Assembly: GCA_013400115.1 (NCBI GenBank)
Contig: VXBP01002799.1
Span: forward strand, 124,001 to 188,000
Origin: Rhinopomastus cyanomelas
Lineage: Eukaryota > Chordata > Aves > Bucerotiformes > Rhinopomastidae
Direction of reading: 5' to 3'
DNA: 64,000 nt
In this document: one piece after another, positions 1-13,336 of the stretch
Position numbering within the stretch: position 1 is the first letter of the stretch
How the letters are laid out: each line of letters starts with the position of its first letter
Made by a program: the position numbers and the translations under genes
The notes under the pieces: model-generated
Database searches by the model: none
What the model was told of the DNA's origin: nothing
The model's input: only the letters and a program-made list of their open reading frames with translations

Positions 1-2696
1 TGAATAGTTTTGTATGTGCTTATTTTTAATCCTACCCATTTATCTTATGAATAATTGCTCTGTTTGTAATTATTTCAAGGAAATAATACCAATATTTTTA
101 ATGATAGTAATGAATGGCACAGCTTTAGCAAGCTTTTTAAATGTCTGTAAAACAACACTGATTAGTCAGAATCAAATATTTGCCCAGTTAATAGCTAAGA
201 GCTTGATTTTTTTGCTTGATCTCACATTAATACAATGAATCCAACAGGCTGAGTTACTCTGTGAAATCCATGACCAGATTATTTTTTTAATCACACTCTC
301 TCATACTTTAAAATCTGTAGAATATTCTTGAAGATATGCATGCTACTGGTTAAGGATATGAAATACTATCAAAAGGAACCCCTATAGCATTTTCTGTGCT
401 CTCTCCCATCCTCAGTATCCATCTGTTGTGCCATGTTGAGAATTTAAATTGGAAGGTCTCCATGTCTGGGGAGGGGGTTTCTTTTCAGTCTGGCAGAACG
501 GCTCCATGGTCCATGAGCAGGGCTCCATGTGCAAATGCACTACAAAGAACGGGTTTTACTTCATGAATACCTGTCATCTCCATGACAGTTCACCAAGGTT
601 GTTGTTGCCAGTCACCTTTTCTAAGCTTATATTAAAAAAATAGAGGAATAATTGTCCCGTTGTTCGCTAAAGAGAACAGAAGTTTTTACCACTTAAGTAA
701 AGACTGTGCAGAAACACCATCTGTAGCCACAGGCTCAAGAGCTCTTCAAAATCCATCTCTGTGTGCTTGGCCCTGAACATTGGCCTGTGATCCAAAATTA
801 ATTTTTAGGCCCTTAAATAGGCAGAGGAGGTTATAACATCCCTCAAGTCACTACCTCCAGCACAATCCATCAACCCCGTGTCACTGGAGACGTGTCATTC
901 CTCTTTTGCCAAGTTCACAGACTGCAGAGACTATTATTTTGATAACAGACCTTCAGATATTCCTATTTTGACATATGAGGCTTTTCAGAAGACTTCTGAA
1001 GATATTCAGGGAATATTCAAACCATTCCATCTTAAATATGATGAGAGGGCCATTTATTCCCTGCCATCTTTTCTTGTGATTCTTACAGAAAAATAAGATT
1101 TGCATTTTCAAATCCTTTTTGACATGTGATGCTGATTTAAGACGATAAAGCATTATTTTAATCAGTCACTTTTGGACTAGTCTGAACAGTTAATATTTAC
1201 AGTATTTTAATTTATGAAATATAATTTGTATTTGGTGCTTCTCCAAAAGTACCAAGAAAAAAGTTTATGTTGTTAGACTTTTATCTCTCTGTTGCATGTG
1301 TGAGATGTGCAACAAACTTTGAGCAAGAACCGGAGCCTGGTGAATGTCACTGTGTACTGAAAGCTGATAAAACCAGTATGAAAGTCCTTTCAGCCTGTGG
1401 AAAAGCATTAAGCAAACACTTCAGTGTGAAAAAGCACTGTAAAGTTTGTCTCTAATTTTCAAAGACCTTGTATATCTGGGAACTTGGCTTCTTATGTCCT
1501 GCTCTTCTTGTGTGTGTGTCCATAAGCAGAAAACACTACATGGGTTTGGCTTAAACAGAATGGCATCATTTAAGTTGTTTTAGATTAAACATGATGAAAT
1601 TTCAAACTGTTATGTCTATTACATTAAAACACACTTACATTTCACTTACTCTGAGCTTTGTACCTAACTGCACATTCCCATAAAAGCTCTCAGGTAGAAA
1701 TACAGCTATGTTAGCCTCTAGGTTATAAAAACTTCCCCCGTCTCTCCTACTAAAAGAGAAAAAGACTGAAAATCCATAACAGTTCATCAAATCAGTTGTG
1801 CCAATAAACCCCTAAATTTCAATTTCAGTACTGTTCTTATTGTTTGAAAAAGTTACTCAAGCTCTACTCATGAATTATGTATTTAAGAACTGAGGACAGA
1901 CAGTATCTTATGATCCACAGCTATAAGCCAAGTCTCTCAGAATAGTCTTCTTGTATCATTCTGTTATTCTTTCAGCAACACAGTTTTCTAATACTAGTTT
2001 TATTTCCTTGGGGTCTGCATATTGTTAATTAAAAGTAATTCAAAATCTTCTCACAACACACTCACACTGACACTGCTGCAGCACCATCCCCACGGATACA
2101 TTGCTATGGTTTCATTAGACTAATGAGTGTCCTTACCGTTATTACAATTAAGGCTGTACCCTTTCAACCTCCACTGTTTGCACGGATCTCTCGTGTGGCA
2201 GGCATACAAAATACAGCACTGCATCTAGGCACAGCACGCCGCGCACGTAAGAAAAGGGTGGTAATAAGGTGGGGAAAAGTAAAAGTCTTGCAGCTCTACG
2301 GCCCACTTAGCACTGCAACTCCTGGAAGAACAATTTTCTCAATGTAACCGACTTAGCCACTTGGTCAAATATGACGTTGGTCTCACTATTTAGTCAGTCA
2401 CAACAGATTCCTGTTCTGAATTATCCCCCCAAGAGGGGCTAGATTAAAAAAACTGAGAAAGACAAACTAGCTAACATAGTTCTTGAAGCTCAAATGTACA
2501 GTAAGGTGCTGTGAGCACTCTGACAACAAAAGGGAGCTCTACAGTCTTGGAGTGGTAGTTCTATATGCTGAGCATCTCAACAGGTAAGAGTAGTTCAGAA
2601 CACATTGGCTAAAAGACCTTCCAACACAACAGATGTCACACCACAGTCTGTACTGCCTGGAGTTACTCTGCGTCCTTTCTGCCGCAAGTTCAAAAT
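1..2696. other. unique AT-rich DNA, no gene recognised
   Basis: No CR1 sequence and no long reading frame are seen; all frames are 75 codons or shorter and match nothing I recognise. The only frame with a suggestive composition is a short cysteine-rich one at 1267-1455, described in the findings. The stretch reads as intergenic or intronic vertebrate DNA. Confidence 0.6.
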
Positions 2697-2781
2697 ATGA
2701 TTTGGTCTAGGTGATCCTGCTCTGGCAGGGGGATTGGACTAGATGATCTTTCAAGGTCCCTTCCAATGATTCTATGATTCT
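2697..2781 (+). mobile_element. CR1 LINE, 3' tail only (subfamily B)
   Basis: This is a severely 5'-truncated CR1 made of just the end of the 3' UTR. It has the tttggtctaggtgatcctgc segment, the stem-loop CCTGC-TCTG-GCAGG (2716-2729), the gattggactagatgatc block, and the ending cccttccaatgattctatgattct with the CR1 octamer. No ORF2 sequence is left. It stands alone in otherwise repeat-free DNA. Confidence 0.93.
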
Positions 2782-5700
2782 AGCTCTGTAAAATTCTAGA
2801 TGTCCAACCCTTGTACTACCAAAACAAAGAGCAAACACGGCAGTCCTTGCTCAAAATCAATTACAGTAGCCTGACTAATATCTACAAAATCTGAATATGT
2901 TTCCATTATTTTTGTCTGTAATTTATTTTAGAATCTTAAAGCCTCTGGATATGTGGAGAGAAAACAGACAGTCGGCGCAAGTTTGGCGTTGTTTTTATAT
3001 GCCTATCATAATGATTGAAGGCGTCTGTGATTCATTCAACCCAGAAAGCACATCTCAAATCATGACGAGCCACTAAAACGTGTCTCGCTGAATGTTAGAC
3101 ACAAATCTGTGACTTTTTTAAAGAAGCTCTGAATACTAATGAACACTTTCTAAAAAATGGTCTGAAAGGTTGTGAAATGGTAACACTGATCACACCACCA
3201 ACAAATTCGTCCAAATTCCCTACAATGATAAGAAAGCAGTAACTCTACCAAAGGACTGAGGATGCTTTTAAAAATGAAGGAAACAGAAAGACTCTTCTAC
3301 CCTGAAAGTAAAGTTACTCTGATGTCATTCAGGATCAATGTATTCCTAGATAACAAAATTCCACCAAGAATGAGATTTGCATCTTCACTTCAGTTTTCTC
3401 ACATACGGACTTCTCTCGCCCTTATCAATGCAGCTCCCGAAAGGCTTAGCGGATGCAGCCAGAGCGAAGTCTCTTGCTTGCAGCTCTGAATGAAAACTTA
3501 ATTGTTCGTGTCCATGTCTCACAGCAAGTCATGCCTGCAGACTAGTGATAAATTTAACTGCAGAACAGGAAAATACTTGAGGATATATGCAAATAAAATA
3601 TTAACCTACATCTGTAAGAGTTAATGTGCCAAATTATATTACCTGTATTATGCACATAACTTAATTTCATTTATACTTTAAATCAAATGGCCTGATCAAA
3701 AAGAGAAGTACCCTACCCGCACGTCAAGCAATGTGGGTCATTTTCAACACGCTTAACGTTACCGTGTCCTTGGCAAATTTATTTCTGTCATTTAGATCAA
3801 AGGCCTGTATTTGCAGCATTTTCCACGGCTGCTCCATAGATACAGATACGTTACTTTCAGAAGAACCTGCCACTAATGCTATTGTAATTGCTCAGAAAAT
3901 ACTAAAATCACAGAATTTAATTCTGTGAAAGATTCTCTTTAATAAAATATTGCTGGGGATTTCTTTCTTATGACTATGTCATTATTTATTCTTTTCATGC
4001 CGTTCCCTTCAGACGTTTCAAAGTGTTTGACAACAACAAAAAAAAAATCAATTAAAAGCCCAGAGACAACAATGCAGTAACATGAAAAGAAATATAATAA
4101 AATTAAATGCAAAGTTCTAAATTATTCAAATTAGAAGTTTTTAAAGGTGTCCGCAGTAATACGAAATTATTTAAAGCCTTCCAAGGAGGAAAAGAGGCAA
4201 CATAAGGTTTGAAGGCTGCTATTTGTTTTAATATCTGCAATTAGCTTAATAATTTGGCAACACTTCTGTCTCGCTGGCTAATGGCAGTTGTCTCCAAACT
4301 CCTTTTTTTTTTGCTTTTAACTCTCTGTGCCCCAGTTTACAGGTCCTTCGTGCTCTAGCTACTGAACACAGAAATATGTGGTGCTTTTCTGGTGCCTTAG
4401 ATCTATAAATCTCAAAGTTACTCGAACAATCAAAACATTCTGCAGAAAAAGAAACTATAAAGAGAGAAACTGAAGCACAAGGTTCCCACCTTCAGACAGT
4501 TCTCGTGTTCCTGAATCAAAATTGCATTGGCCAAAACCACAGAGGTGGCAAGCACCCATTTTCTGCAGTGATGTATGTGTGAGCTAAACCTGGCTGTGTC
4601 AGCACCTTCGCTCTAGCTGCGCTGACCCAGGTTCCAAGGAAGGAACGAGATGCTCTTCGCTTTTGGTGCCTGAGCGTACAAGCGTTGGGCTGCATGATTT
4701 ATTTCTTGATCACATATTATGGCACAGCATCTAGAAATCCACGTTACAGAGACTTGCTTTACTTCACTTGATGGCCTTTATTGTAATGCAAGCTGAGAAT
4801 CTCACAGATGGTGCATTTGCCATCACTACTGCTCCTGACAGCACCCCAGTTTTACAGACGGAAGACCCAAGAACAATGGAATTAAGGACTGAATGTAGGA
4901 TTTATCTAAATTCACCTGGAGCAAGATGATGCACTACCCCAGAGATAATGGAAGAATTAGCATAATGAGGCAAACAAATGCTTCAGATTCATAACTTCTC
5001 CCCAATGGCTTCTGCAACGCTTCCTTTGCTCTGTTGAGCACTAAAATAATCTCAAGGCTGCTGACAAGTAGGTGATAAAGGAAAAGAATAAAATGCTGTC
5101 ACAAATGTTGCCCATTCCATTTACATCCTCTGCACACATGATGCAGAAGCCACCACACCGGGTTAGACTCAAATCCTGCCTCCAGCTGCAGGCAGTAGCT
5201 GACTCTCAAGGCACAGAGGAGAAACAGGGTGAGGACAGACTGACACTTCTCAGCAAACATCACTGCTTCTGGCAGTCAGAAGGTCAAGGATTTCCTGAGC
5301 TGTCTATATGCCATGATGTAGCCATTCATCTGGCACCAAGCTCCACATATTAGGGATTAATTTTATGAAAAAATATTACTTTTGCCTCTTTTACATCTGC
5401 TCCTTGAAATAAGACATATGGGTTCTCTGCTTTCCTAAATAAATTCTTGTTTACAAGCATCTTTATAATTGCAAGTTTTTATTGATCTCTCTGTGATCCC
5501 TCTATTTCTTGTATCCTTTGTGTCCTGTTTCTTGCACCAGACGCATCCTCATCTCTTCCCTAACTGCCACCTACAGTGAAACCTTCTATTATTCATAAAC
5601 TTATTAATCTCTGCAACTGATAATTATGACGGTTAACAAATGAACACTTGAGTAAAAATATTTCCTTTCCTTTCATAATGCTTTTGTTTTCTAAAGGATC

Positions 5701-8244
5701 TTGCAACAAGGGATGACATCAGAAATCCTCATTCACAAGTTTCCTAGCTCTACCCGTAAACTGAGGGGCTAAAGAACATTCCCGCTCACACGACTTTCTG
5801 CAGTTTATTAACCATTAGTTACACTTGCCACATCCTTGGCACAGACAGGCTGACACTCTCTGGCCAGCACCATCTCCACACAGTATGTTAAGACTTTCCC
5901 ATGGGCAGTTTGGATGCAGCCCTGCACCTTTGGGTGTTCAGAGCTTTAATTGTATGGCCTGATGCTGACTGATGGCCCTGAGGTAGATGGACACCTGCCG
6001 GCACTGCTCAGAGCACTAGCACAGAAAAAGACCAAACCACTGAGGTTATCCAAAGCAAAACACAAAGCAACGACTCCTCTTTCACGTCCATTCCTACTAT
6101 TAGAGGTGGTCACACATGATCAGCCTATCCCCACAGAAACAAACCATTGGATTTTGGCTGTTCTTGATGGTATGTGGGGCTCCTACATCCTTCTGTACCT
6201 GTCTACACCAAATACACACGATTTATACATGCTCAGCATAAACAGAATGAATCACAAAGTGAGAGAACCACAAAGCAAGAGAAGTATTCCTGTATCTCAG
6301 ATCACTGCTGGAGTTTTTTTTTCTTCCTCTGTTCTGTCTTCCTGCACAAATTTTAAATTACAGATGCTGGGGGTTTTAAAGTTAAAACAATTAAACTGTT
6401 TGATTATAGTTTAGATGCTTTACTGCTAGGATGTTTATTCCTGCTACAAACCATATCTTAATTTTTAAAAGTAAATTAGTATAGAATAATTTCTTGATGT
6501 GTGTCTTTGTTCCAGGAAAAGAGATTGTCAGATGAACTATTTCATCTACTTTGAACATCAAAACCTAACCACCACCCCCCCTTTCCAGACAACCCTCCGT
6601 GAAAGTCCCGATTTAGCACGGCACACTTCCTCACTCTTCCTTGCTCAGTTGTTCAGATTGCACAAGTGATTATCCATGTTTTTGGCTGTTCTCTTAAAGT
6701 CACAGACACCTCATGCAGCTGAACTGAACTGGGAGCTTACTGAACAATGAACTCTCTCATCTGACACCGGGGTGCTTCTGATCAAACGTAATTATGACTT
6801 TGAGAGGTTCATTTTAGGAAACCTAAGTGCCTTCTTATGGAACCACAGGCTTTTATATGAATTTTTATGAACTGGTGTGCACTCCTACTACACGTTCACA
6901 ACTTCCTTCCATGCCTGCTGGTTTCTCTGAGGTTTGACTGCTGCACTGCTCCAGCTGGTTCAAAAAGCACCAATTCCAGTAAGCTCTGCAGAAAGGTGAC
7001 TGTTCCATTTAACTCCAGGTGAGATTCATCTCACTAACTTCAGACAGCTACAACATAGTCATTTCAGTCTGCATCGCTAGATCCCCACTACAGTTAGCGG
7101 AGAGAAAAAGGCACTTCACAGGACAATATACCTCAGCCTAGTGAAATCCCAAGAACCAGCTGAGCTCCAGACCGTTGCAGTGCAGCCATCAAAACTCGGC
7201 TGAGGATTCTGTTTCGCTTGCATAGTTTTTAATACCACCTTCATAAGTGCATGAAGAGAGCTAATTATCTGATTGTCCTGAGACACAACAGAGGAGCAGC
7301 ACTCAAGAGAGCAACATGTTGTATTTTCTCAAGTGATTAGCAATCGAAGAGTGCCAACCTGCAAGTGCACATCATATTCAATTACCATCAATCTGGAGTA
7401 GAAAATAAGGGCATGATTGTTCGCAGAGGTTTAGCTCTAGTTCTGTTGTTTTCAGTGATTTCTTCAGAACACACCATACACACGGTCTAAAGCATGAATT
7501 TGTCCTCTCTGCTGAGTTACTATCAAACACATTGTCAGCCCAAGACACAATGAATTTAAGCCAGCAGCGTGCCTTTGATAACAGACAGTGAGGTTTGCTG
7601 TGTGCTCTGGTTCTCATTCCGCCGAACAGTTCCGTGCTCTGCCACTCCATTTGTGAACTGTAGACACACTTTGTGTGGAACGAGTATTCCTGTCTCCTGA
7701 AAAAGCTGCTGTGAAGTTTTTGTAAGGCTCAGAATTACACATTTGCTTTCAAATACACATGAACTTTGTGTTTCACATCTGGAACTGAAACCAGAGTGCA
7801 GCCCTAGAGGTCCCTGTAAATAATGTGAGGCTCTCAGCTGAAAATCAGAGCTAGGGAAGTGTGCATTAATATTTAAAACTTGCTTTGCATGGCATTTTCT
7901 GGGACATGCTTTCTAATCATTGACATTATCCAAACATGCCACATTTCCTTTTTAGCAAGGTTTTACCGTGGGATTATCTTGATTGACATGGATAACAGCA
8001 CTGCTGTGAAGAGCAGTCTTTTATGCGTGCACTCTGGTTCCTGTTAACAACTGTAAAGATTAGGGGTTTATACAACAGGTATTAACAGACTTTTCCTGTT
8101 ATTAACCATATAGGTCAGTATTTTCCTTTACATTTGGTGTGGGATGGCCTTATTATCAAGCATTCAATGTTATTTTGCTTTCAATTTAGGGTTCAATTTA
8201 CCCTTGACAAGCTTACTTGGGTCCCTCCTAATCTTTTCGTATTT
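2782..8244. other. unique AT-rich DNA, no gene recognised
   Basis: This is the longest repeat-free stretch in the first part of the window. The longest frame is 5950-6414 (+, 154 codons), which shows no domain, signal peptide or membrane segment that I recognise and is probably chance. A 21-base near-palindrome lies at 3908-3928. No repeats, RNA genes or promoter-like clusters were seen. Confidence 0.55.
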
Positions 8245-8641
8245 CATAGAACGGTTTAGGTTGGAAGGGACCTTAAAGTTTATCTAGTTCCAACTCCTCT
8301 GCCGTAAGCAGGGACATTTCTCACTACAACAGGCTGCTCAGAGCCTCATCCAGTCCACTGAACAAATCCAGGGAGGGGGCATCCACAACCTCCCTGGGCA
8401 ACCTGCTCCAGTGTCTCAGCACTAGATGTCTCTTGCAAAAAATCCCTCTCCAGCTTTCCTGTAGACACCACTTCAGGTACTGGAAGGCTGCAGTGAGGTC
8501 CTCCCCAAGGGGCCTTCTCCAGGCTGAGTAGACTCAATTCCCTCAGCCTGTCTTCATAGAGGAGAGGTGCTCCAGCCCTCTGATGATCCCAGTGGCCCTC
8601 CTCTGGACTCCCTTTGACAGTTCCAGGTGCTTCCTCTACTA
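8245..8641 (-). mobile_element. CR1 LINE fragment, older type
   Basis: Read on the minus strand, this is a 5'-truncated CR1. The 3' end is at 8245 (catagaacggtttaggttgg on the plus strand), followed by the 3' UTR and the ORF2 C-terminal coding part, recognisable from the reverse complement of ctccctgggcaacctgctcc and cctcagcctgtcttcatag. The 5' break is near 8641. The 8346-8537 frame is only a partial, shifted reading of it. Many substitutions and indels point to an old copy. Confidence 0.9.
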
Positions 8642-10957
8642 GGGACTTCTTACATTTTTCTCCCCTCTTATATTTGAGAAGTTAAAAAAGCCTGCAGGCT
8701 CATGGAGGGTGAATACATCACACTGCACATTGATGAATGCAAAATGCATTTCTGCATTATTTTGTGTGACTAAAACCTTACAAAACCATGAATTTTATTA
8801 AAATGACTCATGAAATGAAATATGCTCTATCTTGGCCGTAACCCTCATCGGGCTCAGAACGAGACACTCACAGCTGAAGGTTCTCAGTTCAGTGCTGTGA
8901 ATAGTACTGTAGGAAAGCAGGACCAGTAAGTGCCACTCAAACACAATTACACATAATGCAAAGATTGAAATCATTTTCTGCCTAGGGTCTCAGAACATAA
9001 CATTCCTCTCTCACTCATCTTCTCTCCAAAAACTCTGTTAAGGTTTTATTTTTTGTCAAAGGGCCCAGAAACCTTTCACATCCATGTCTCAAGGAGAATC
9101 TATGCCACATCTCCTCCCTGCTTTGTACACGTTTGAAAGGTAAAGGCATATAGAAGGGTATCAGAAAGATCAGAGGGTTATAATGAAAAAACGAGAGCAT
9201 GAACATTAGGCTGAAATATGTGCATTCACTTGGAAGCCTGTAGCTTCCAAAGAGCTCAGCGTTTGCATGATAAAAGGAATGAATGTTCAAATGAGAAATT
9301 TTACATATAAATAGGTTTCTTACAAAATCACATATGTATATAGCTTAAAAAGCATCCCAGAATCTTTCTGGTTGTGAAATGTTTAGTTGTTGACCTCACT
9401 TCATTCTTTCCTAAGGAGAAACAGATGGCTGTAATTGAAATTATATGTGATTTTAAAGTTGTGCCTAATTTATGGATTTTGATACAGCTCTTCATTACTG
9501 CATAATAAAAGAGGGTTTCTTTCTTCCCTTCTTTCTTTTCAGTTTTAATTTCAATTTATATATTTCTTAAGTCTGGTCAATGTTACAGCCAAGGGCGTAG
9601 TTTGAGCACAAATCTTTGGTCTAGGATATGTCTGCAGCTCTGTTTTGGCCCAGACAGGCTGATTACATCATCCACTCTCTGGACAGTGGACAAACCCCCA
9701 GATCTACACTATGCTCCCCTCTTACATTTTTGGGTAGTGCAACCCAGTAAAGATGTCTGTCTCTGTCTGCTCAGTGCCAGCCAGCATGGGCAAGCTTGAG
9801 CTGAGCTGTGCTGCCAGCCAGGTCTGAGCCAAGCCACCCGGTGACTTTGGCAAGAGCCCAGTGAGTGTTAGTACCGCTGCCACCCAGCCCTCAGCCTGCC
9901 TCCTCTGCTGCATCCTGTGCCTGAGGGGAGCACAATTTCTTGCCTTTAGCTACAGATGCAAGGGGAGAGGAAACCCTTGCATGGTAGTTGATGACTGCAA
10001 GAATATTTAAAAACCAGAAATCACTGATGAGTTACTGCAGTGAAGAGACAGTCCCAAAAATATGGAGAAATAAATAACATGAACAGAAGGGAATTTGAAG
10101 CTTGTCTAAGAAAGCAGTATGTTTTCAAGAGCAAGGGTACAAAATCTGAATGAGCAGCAATAGCTCATGAGGCAAGATGACAGACATTTTAATTTATTTT
10201 TTTTTTTTTTTAAATAAAAGTGCCTTAGGATATAGCATTGCTTGATGGCATCACACCATATCCTGCCTTACCCTCTTATTTGAACATACCAGGGCAGAAG
10301 AGCTACCCTAATAACTGTCATTCTGGTCAGTGCGTTGTTTCAGAAGCATTTTTCCCTTACACAAATACTGCAAAGTGTTTCCTGCTGATGCTGAACCATT
10401 ACACAACCTGCCCAGTTTTAGTTAAGTAAATAATGTTATGCAGTTTGGCAATTAATTGGACACACAGGTTTCTTTCACAATGGAAAGAAAGATAGAATAA
10501 AAAACGATCAGCACAATTCTTTTTCTTACTTAGGTGATGAATTCCTTTTAATGTCATGTGATGAAAACACTTCCCGGAGGGATTAAATGTCCCCAGTCCC
10601 ATTAACACTGGTCTAAGCTCTATAGGATAAGTAATCTCACAATAAAGCCCTGCTCGGAAGTATTACACAACCTCTTCTGGAACCCTCCCCTGTGCCCTAC
10701 TGAGCTGACACCGTGGCAAGTCTCAGGATCTGTTTTAAAAGATGAAGTTAAACCTTCAGAAATCTTAATTCGTTTACTGACTAAATTGCATTTGCAAATA
10801 GGAAACAGAGAAGAAAAGTACATTTCTCAAAAATTGGAGGCAAAATGCGAAGTAACAACATGCATTTGAACACTGAAGGTAATTTTTATATTACCCTGTT
10901 CAAAATTGACATTTTACATTGCTGTCAGAGTATGCTTTAAAAATCACTATATTTCTT
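8642..10957. other. unique DNA, no gene recognised
   Basis: AT-rich sequence with a somewhat GC-richer patch at about 9600-9960 that shows short open frames on both strands and no recognisable protein. A T15 run followed by AAATAAAA lies at 10197-10219. No CR1 or other repeat was identified. Confidence 0.55.
10197..10211. repeat. poly(T) run, 15 bases
   Basis: Fifteen uninterrupted T residues just downstream of an AT-rich segment. It is a simple homopolymer tract and is not adjacent to a CR1 end. Confidence 0.9.
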
Positions 10958-11034
10958 AGAATCATTAGGGATTGGAAGGGACCTCAAAAGATCATCTAGT
11001 CAATCCCCCTGCAGAGCAGGAACACCTAACCAAC
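10958..11034 (-). mobile_element. CR1 LINE, 3' tail only (subfamily B)
   Basis: Minus-strand CR1 tail that starts with tagaatcattagggattgg on the plus strand and runs through the aatccccctgcagagcagga stem region. It stops about 77 bases from the 3' end. No coding sequence remains. Its length is close to that of the tails at 2697, 21045, 38565, 41685 and 57384. Confidence 0.92.
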
Positions 11035-11697
11035 TCTTTTCTTCTCCTTTTCTGCTCAGAGAATGACAAAAATTGAACCCACGTGTTCCTATACAGAGAT
11101 TATTGGGGTACAGCCAAGAGCTGCCTCCAATACTTTTCTCAAGCAAATTCTGAAACTTCTCCTCCTCCCTCTCACACTTCTGTGATGGAGGGAAAGGAGC
11201 TGTGTCCAACAGGGCCAAACCAACTCAAAGCAGCAGCCCTTAAAACTGTTTAGTGCTATTGTCTTCCCACTGCAAGTGGGTAAAACCAAGGCAAAGAGCC
11301 AAAGCCTGGCACCACAGGCTCAGGTGATGGAGCACCACCTCTGCCATGAGAAGCTGAATATTCACAAAGATGCTCTTCTCCACACCACTGCCTTTCAGGG
11401 CCAAATGCTGGTTGCACGGTGTCTGAAAAATTGCATCCAGAGAAATAGCTCAGCGTTTTATCATTAGATTTATCCAGCAAGTCTAAGTAAGTGGCTTGTG
11501 GCTGCAGGTGAAGGGACATCAACTTGAAGAAGCTGTGAAAATTAAGCTAGAACAGGAGTACAACTGAGGAAGACATCAATGCTAAACAGCACAGGCCAGA
11601 AGTGAATTTTTAAAAAAGAAAACAACATATTTTACTTTCAGGAATTCAAGAATTCAGATTTAAATTACTGCTTGTCTAGTACTCAGTTTAAGCACTT
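11035..11697. other. unique DNA between two CR1 copies
   Basis: Short overlapping frames occur on both strands (up to 89 codons), none with recognisable protein features. It has no CR1 similarity that I can see and separates two minus-strand CR1s. Confidence 0.5.
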
Positions 11698-12285
11698 AGA
11701 ATCATAGAATCACAGGATGTGTTGGGCTGGAAGAGACCCTTAAAGCTCATCCAGTCCAAACCCCCTGCAGTGAGCAAGGTCATCCTTAACAAGATCAGGT
11801 TACTCTGAGCCCAACCAAGACTGACCTTGAGTGCCTCCAGGGAGGGAGCTTCTCTGGGCAACTTGTTCCAGTGTTTCACCACCCTCATTGTAAAGAACAT
11901 TTTTCTAATATCCAGTCTAAATCTACCCTGCTGTATTTTAAAAACATTGCCCCTCATCTTATTGCTTCACATCCTTGTGAACAGCCCCTCCCCAGCTTTC
12001 GTGTAGCCCCTTCAGGTACTGCAAGGCCATTACAAGTTCTCCCTGGAGCCTTGTTTTCTCCAGGGTAAACAACTCCAACTCTCTCAGTCTGTCCTCATAA
12101 GATGCTTCAGCCCCCTGATCATTTCTGTGGCCCCCCTCCAACTGGTCCACATCATTCTTGTGTAGAGGGGTGCAGAGCTGGATGCAGGACTGTAGGTGAG
12201 GTCTCCGCCCCTCTCAATCTGCTGGCCATGCTTCTTTTGATGCAGCCCCAGACGCTACTGGCCACCTGGGCTGCAAGCACGTAGC
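11698..12285 (-). mobile_element. CR1 LINE fragment, about 590 bases
   Basis: The 3' end is at 11698 (tagaatcatagaatcacagg on the plus strand). On the minus strand the ORF2 C-terminal domain is readable in pieces: 11688-11957 contains an RLDIRKMFFTMRVVKHWNKL segment, the usual CR1 C-terminal motif. 11959-12150 contains YEDRLRELELFTLEKTRLQG in another frame. The upstream part (near 12160-12285) corresponds to the region just after the reverse-transcriptase core. Frames are broken, so it is dead. Confidence 0.93.
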
Positions 12286-12550
12286 TTGTGTTATGCATTT
12301 CTCTGCATTTTGTAAACATATCCTATGCTGAACACTGCATTTAAACCAAAAATAATATAGCAAAGCAATAAAAATTTTTGTATGAATAGAAATAGAATTG
12401 TATTCTTGGCATGGTAAATACCTATTCTACTGAAATCAAGACTCCATACAACCAATGATATAATCTTGAGTTGTCAAGTTCAGTTTCAAGAGTATTTTGA
12501 GGAGCCAATTCTCGCCAATTTTAATAAGTTTTACTTTAAGAGATGTAACA

Positions 12551-12580
12551 CATCATAGAATGATAGAACAGTTTAGGTTG
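12551..12580 (-). mobile_element. CR1 LINE, 3' end of an interrupted older copy (part 1)
   Basis: Thirty bases beginning catcatagaatgatagaaca match the reverse complement of a CR1 3' end. The copy stops abruptly after ggttg at 12580 and resumes at 13337 with aaaagacctttaagatc, which is the next stretch expected in an older-type CR1. The two pieces are therefore one element split by the plus-strand CR1 between them. Confidence 0.85.
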
Positions 12581-13336
12581 TGTCTGAGCAAGAACAACCC
12601 CACGTACCAGTATAGGCTGTGGACTGACCTGTTGGAGAGCAGCATAGGAGAAAGGGACATGAGGGTCCTGGTGGAGAGCAGCATGACCACGAACCAGCAA
12701 TGTGCCCTTGTGGCCAAGAAGGCCAAAGGCATCCTGGGGTGCACGAGAAGGGCCCTGGTTAGCAGATTGAGAGAGGTTGTCCTGTCCCTCTGTTCTGTCC
12801 TGATGAGACTGCATCTGGGATACTGTGCGGAGTTCTGGGCCCCTCAGTTCCAGAAGGACACAACATTACTTGAATGAGAGTCCAGCACAGACCCACAAAG
12901 ATGATGAAGGGAGTGGAACATCTCCGTAATTAGGAAAAGTTGAGGGAGCCAGGTCTCTTTAGCTTGGAAAAAAAGAGACTGAGCAGTGACCTCATTATTG
13001 TTGATAAATATGGAAAGGGTGGGTGTCAGGAGGATAAGTTAGGCTCCTACTCAGTGGCATCCAATAATAGGACAAGGGGCACTGGGTGTAAGCTGGAACA
13101 TCAGAGGCTCCACATAAATATGAGAAGGAACTTCTTCCCAGTGAGGGTGACAGAGCACTGGAATGGGCTGCCCAGGGGGGTTGTGGAGTCTCCTTCTCTG
13201 GAGATATTTAAAACCCACCTGGATGTGTTCCTGTGTGACTTGACCTAGGTGATCCTGCTGTGGCAGGGGGATTGGTCTAGATGATCTTTCAAGGTCCCTT
13301 CTACCCCCTAATGTTCTGTGACTCTGTTATTCTGTG
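12581..13336 (+). mobile_element. CR1 LINE inserted inside an older CR1 (subfamily B)
   Basis: About 756 bases of plus-strand CR1. Frame 12497-12877 reads the post-catalytic part of ORF2 from SKNNPTYQYRLWTDLLESS through LRLHLGYCAEFWAPQF. Frame 12940-13248 carries the C-terminal part, with LHINMRRNFFPVRVTEHWNG and LEIFKTHLDVFLCDLT. The 3' UTR then runs to an imperfect octamer array ending ttattctgtg. The reverse-transcriptase catalytic core is absent because of 5' truncation. It splits the minus-strand copy at 12551-13515 and is therefore younger than it. Confidence 0.94.
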
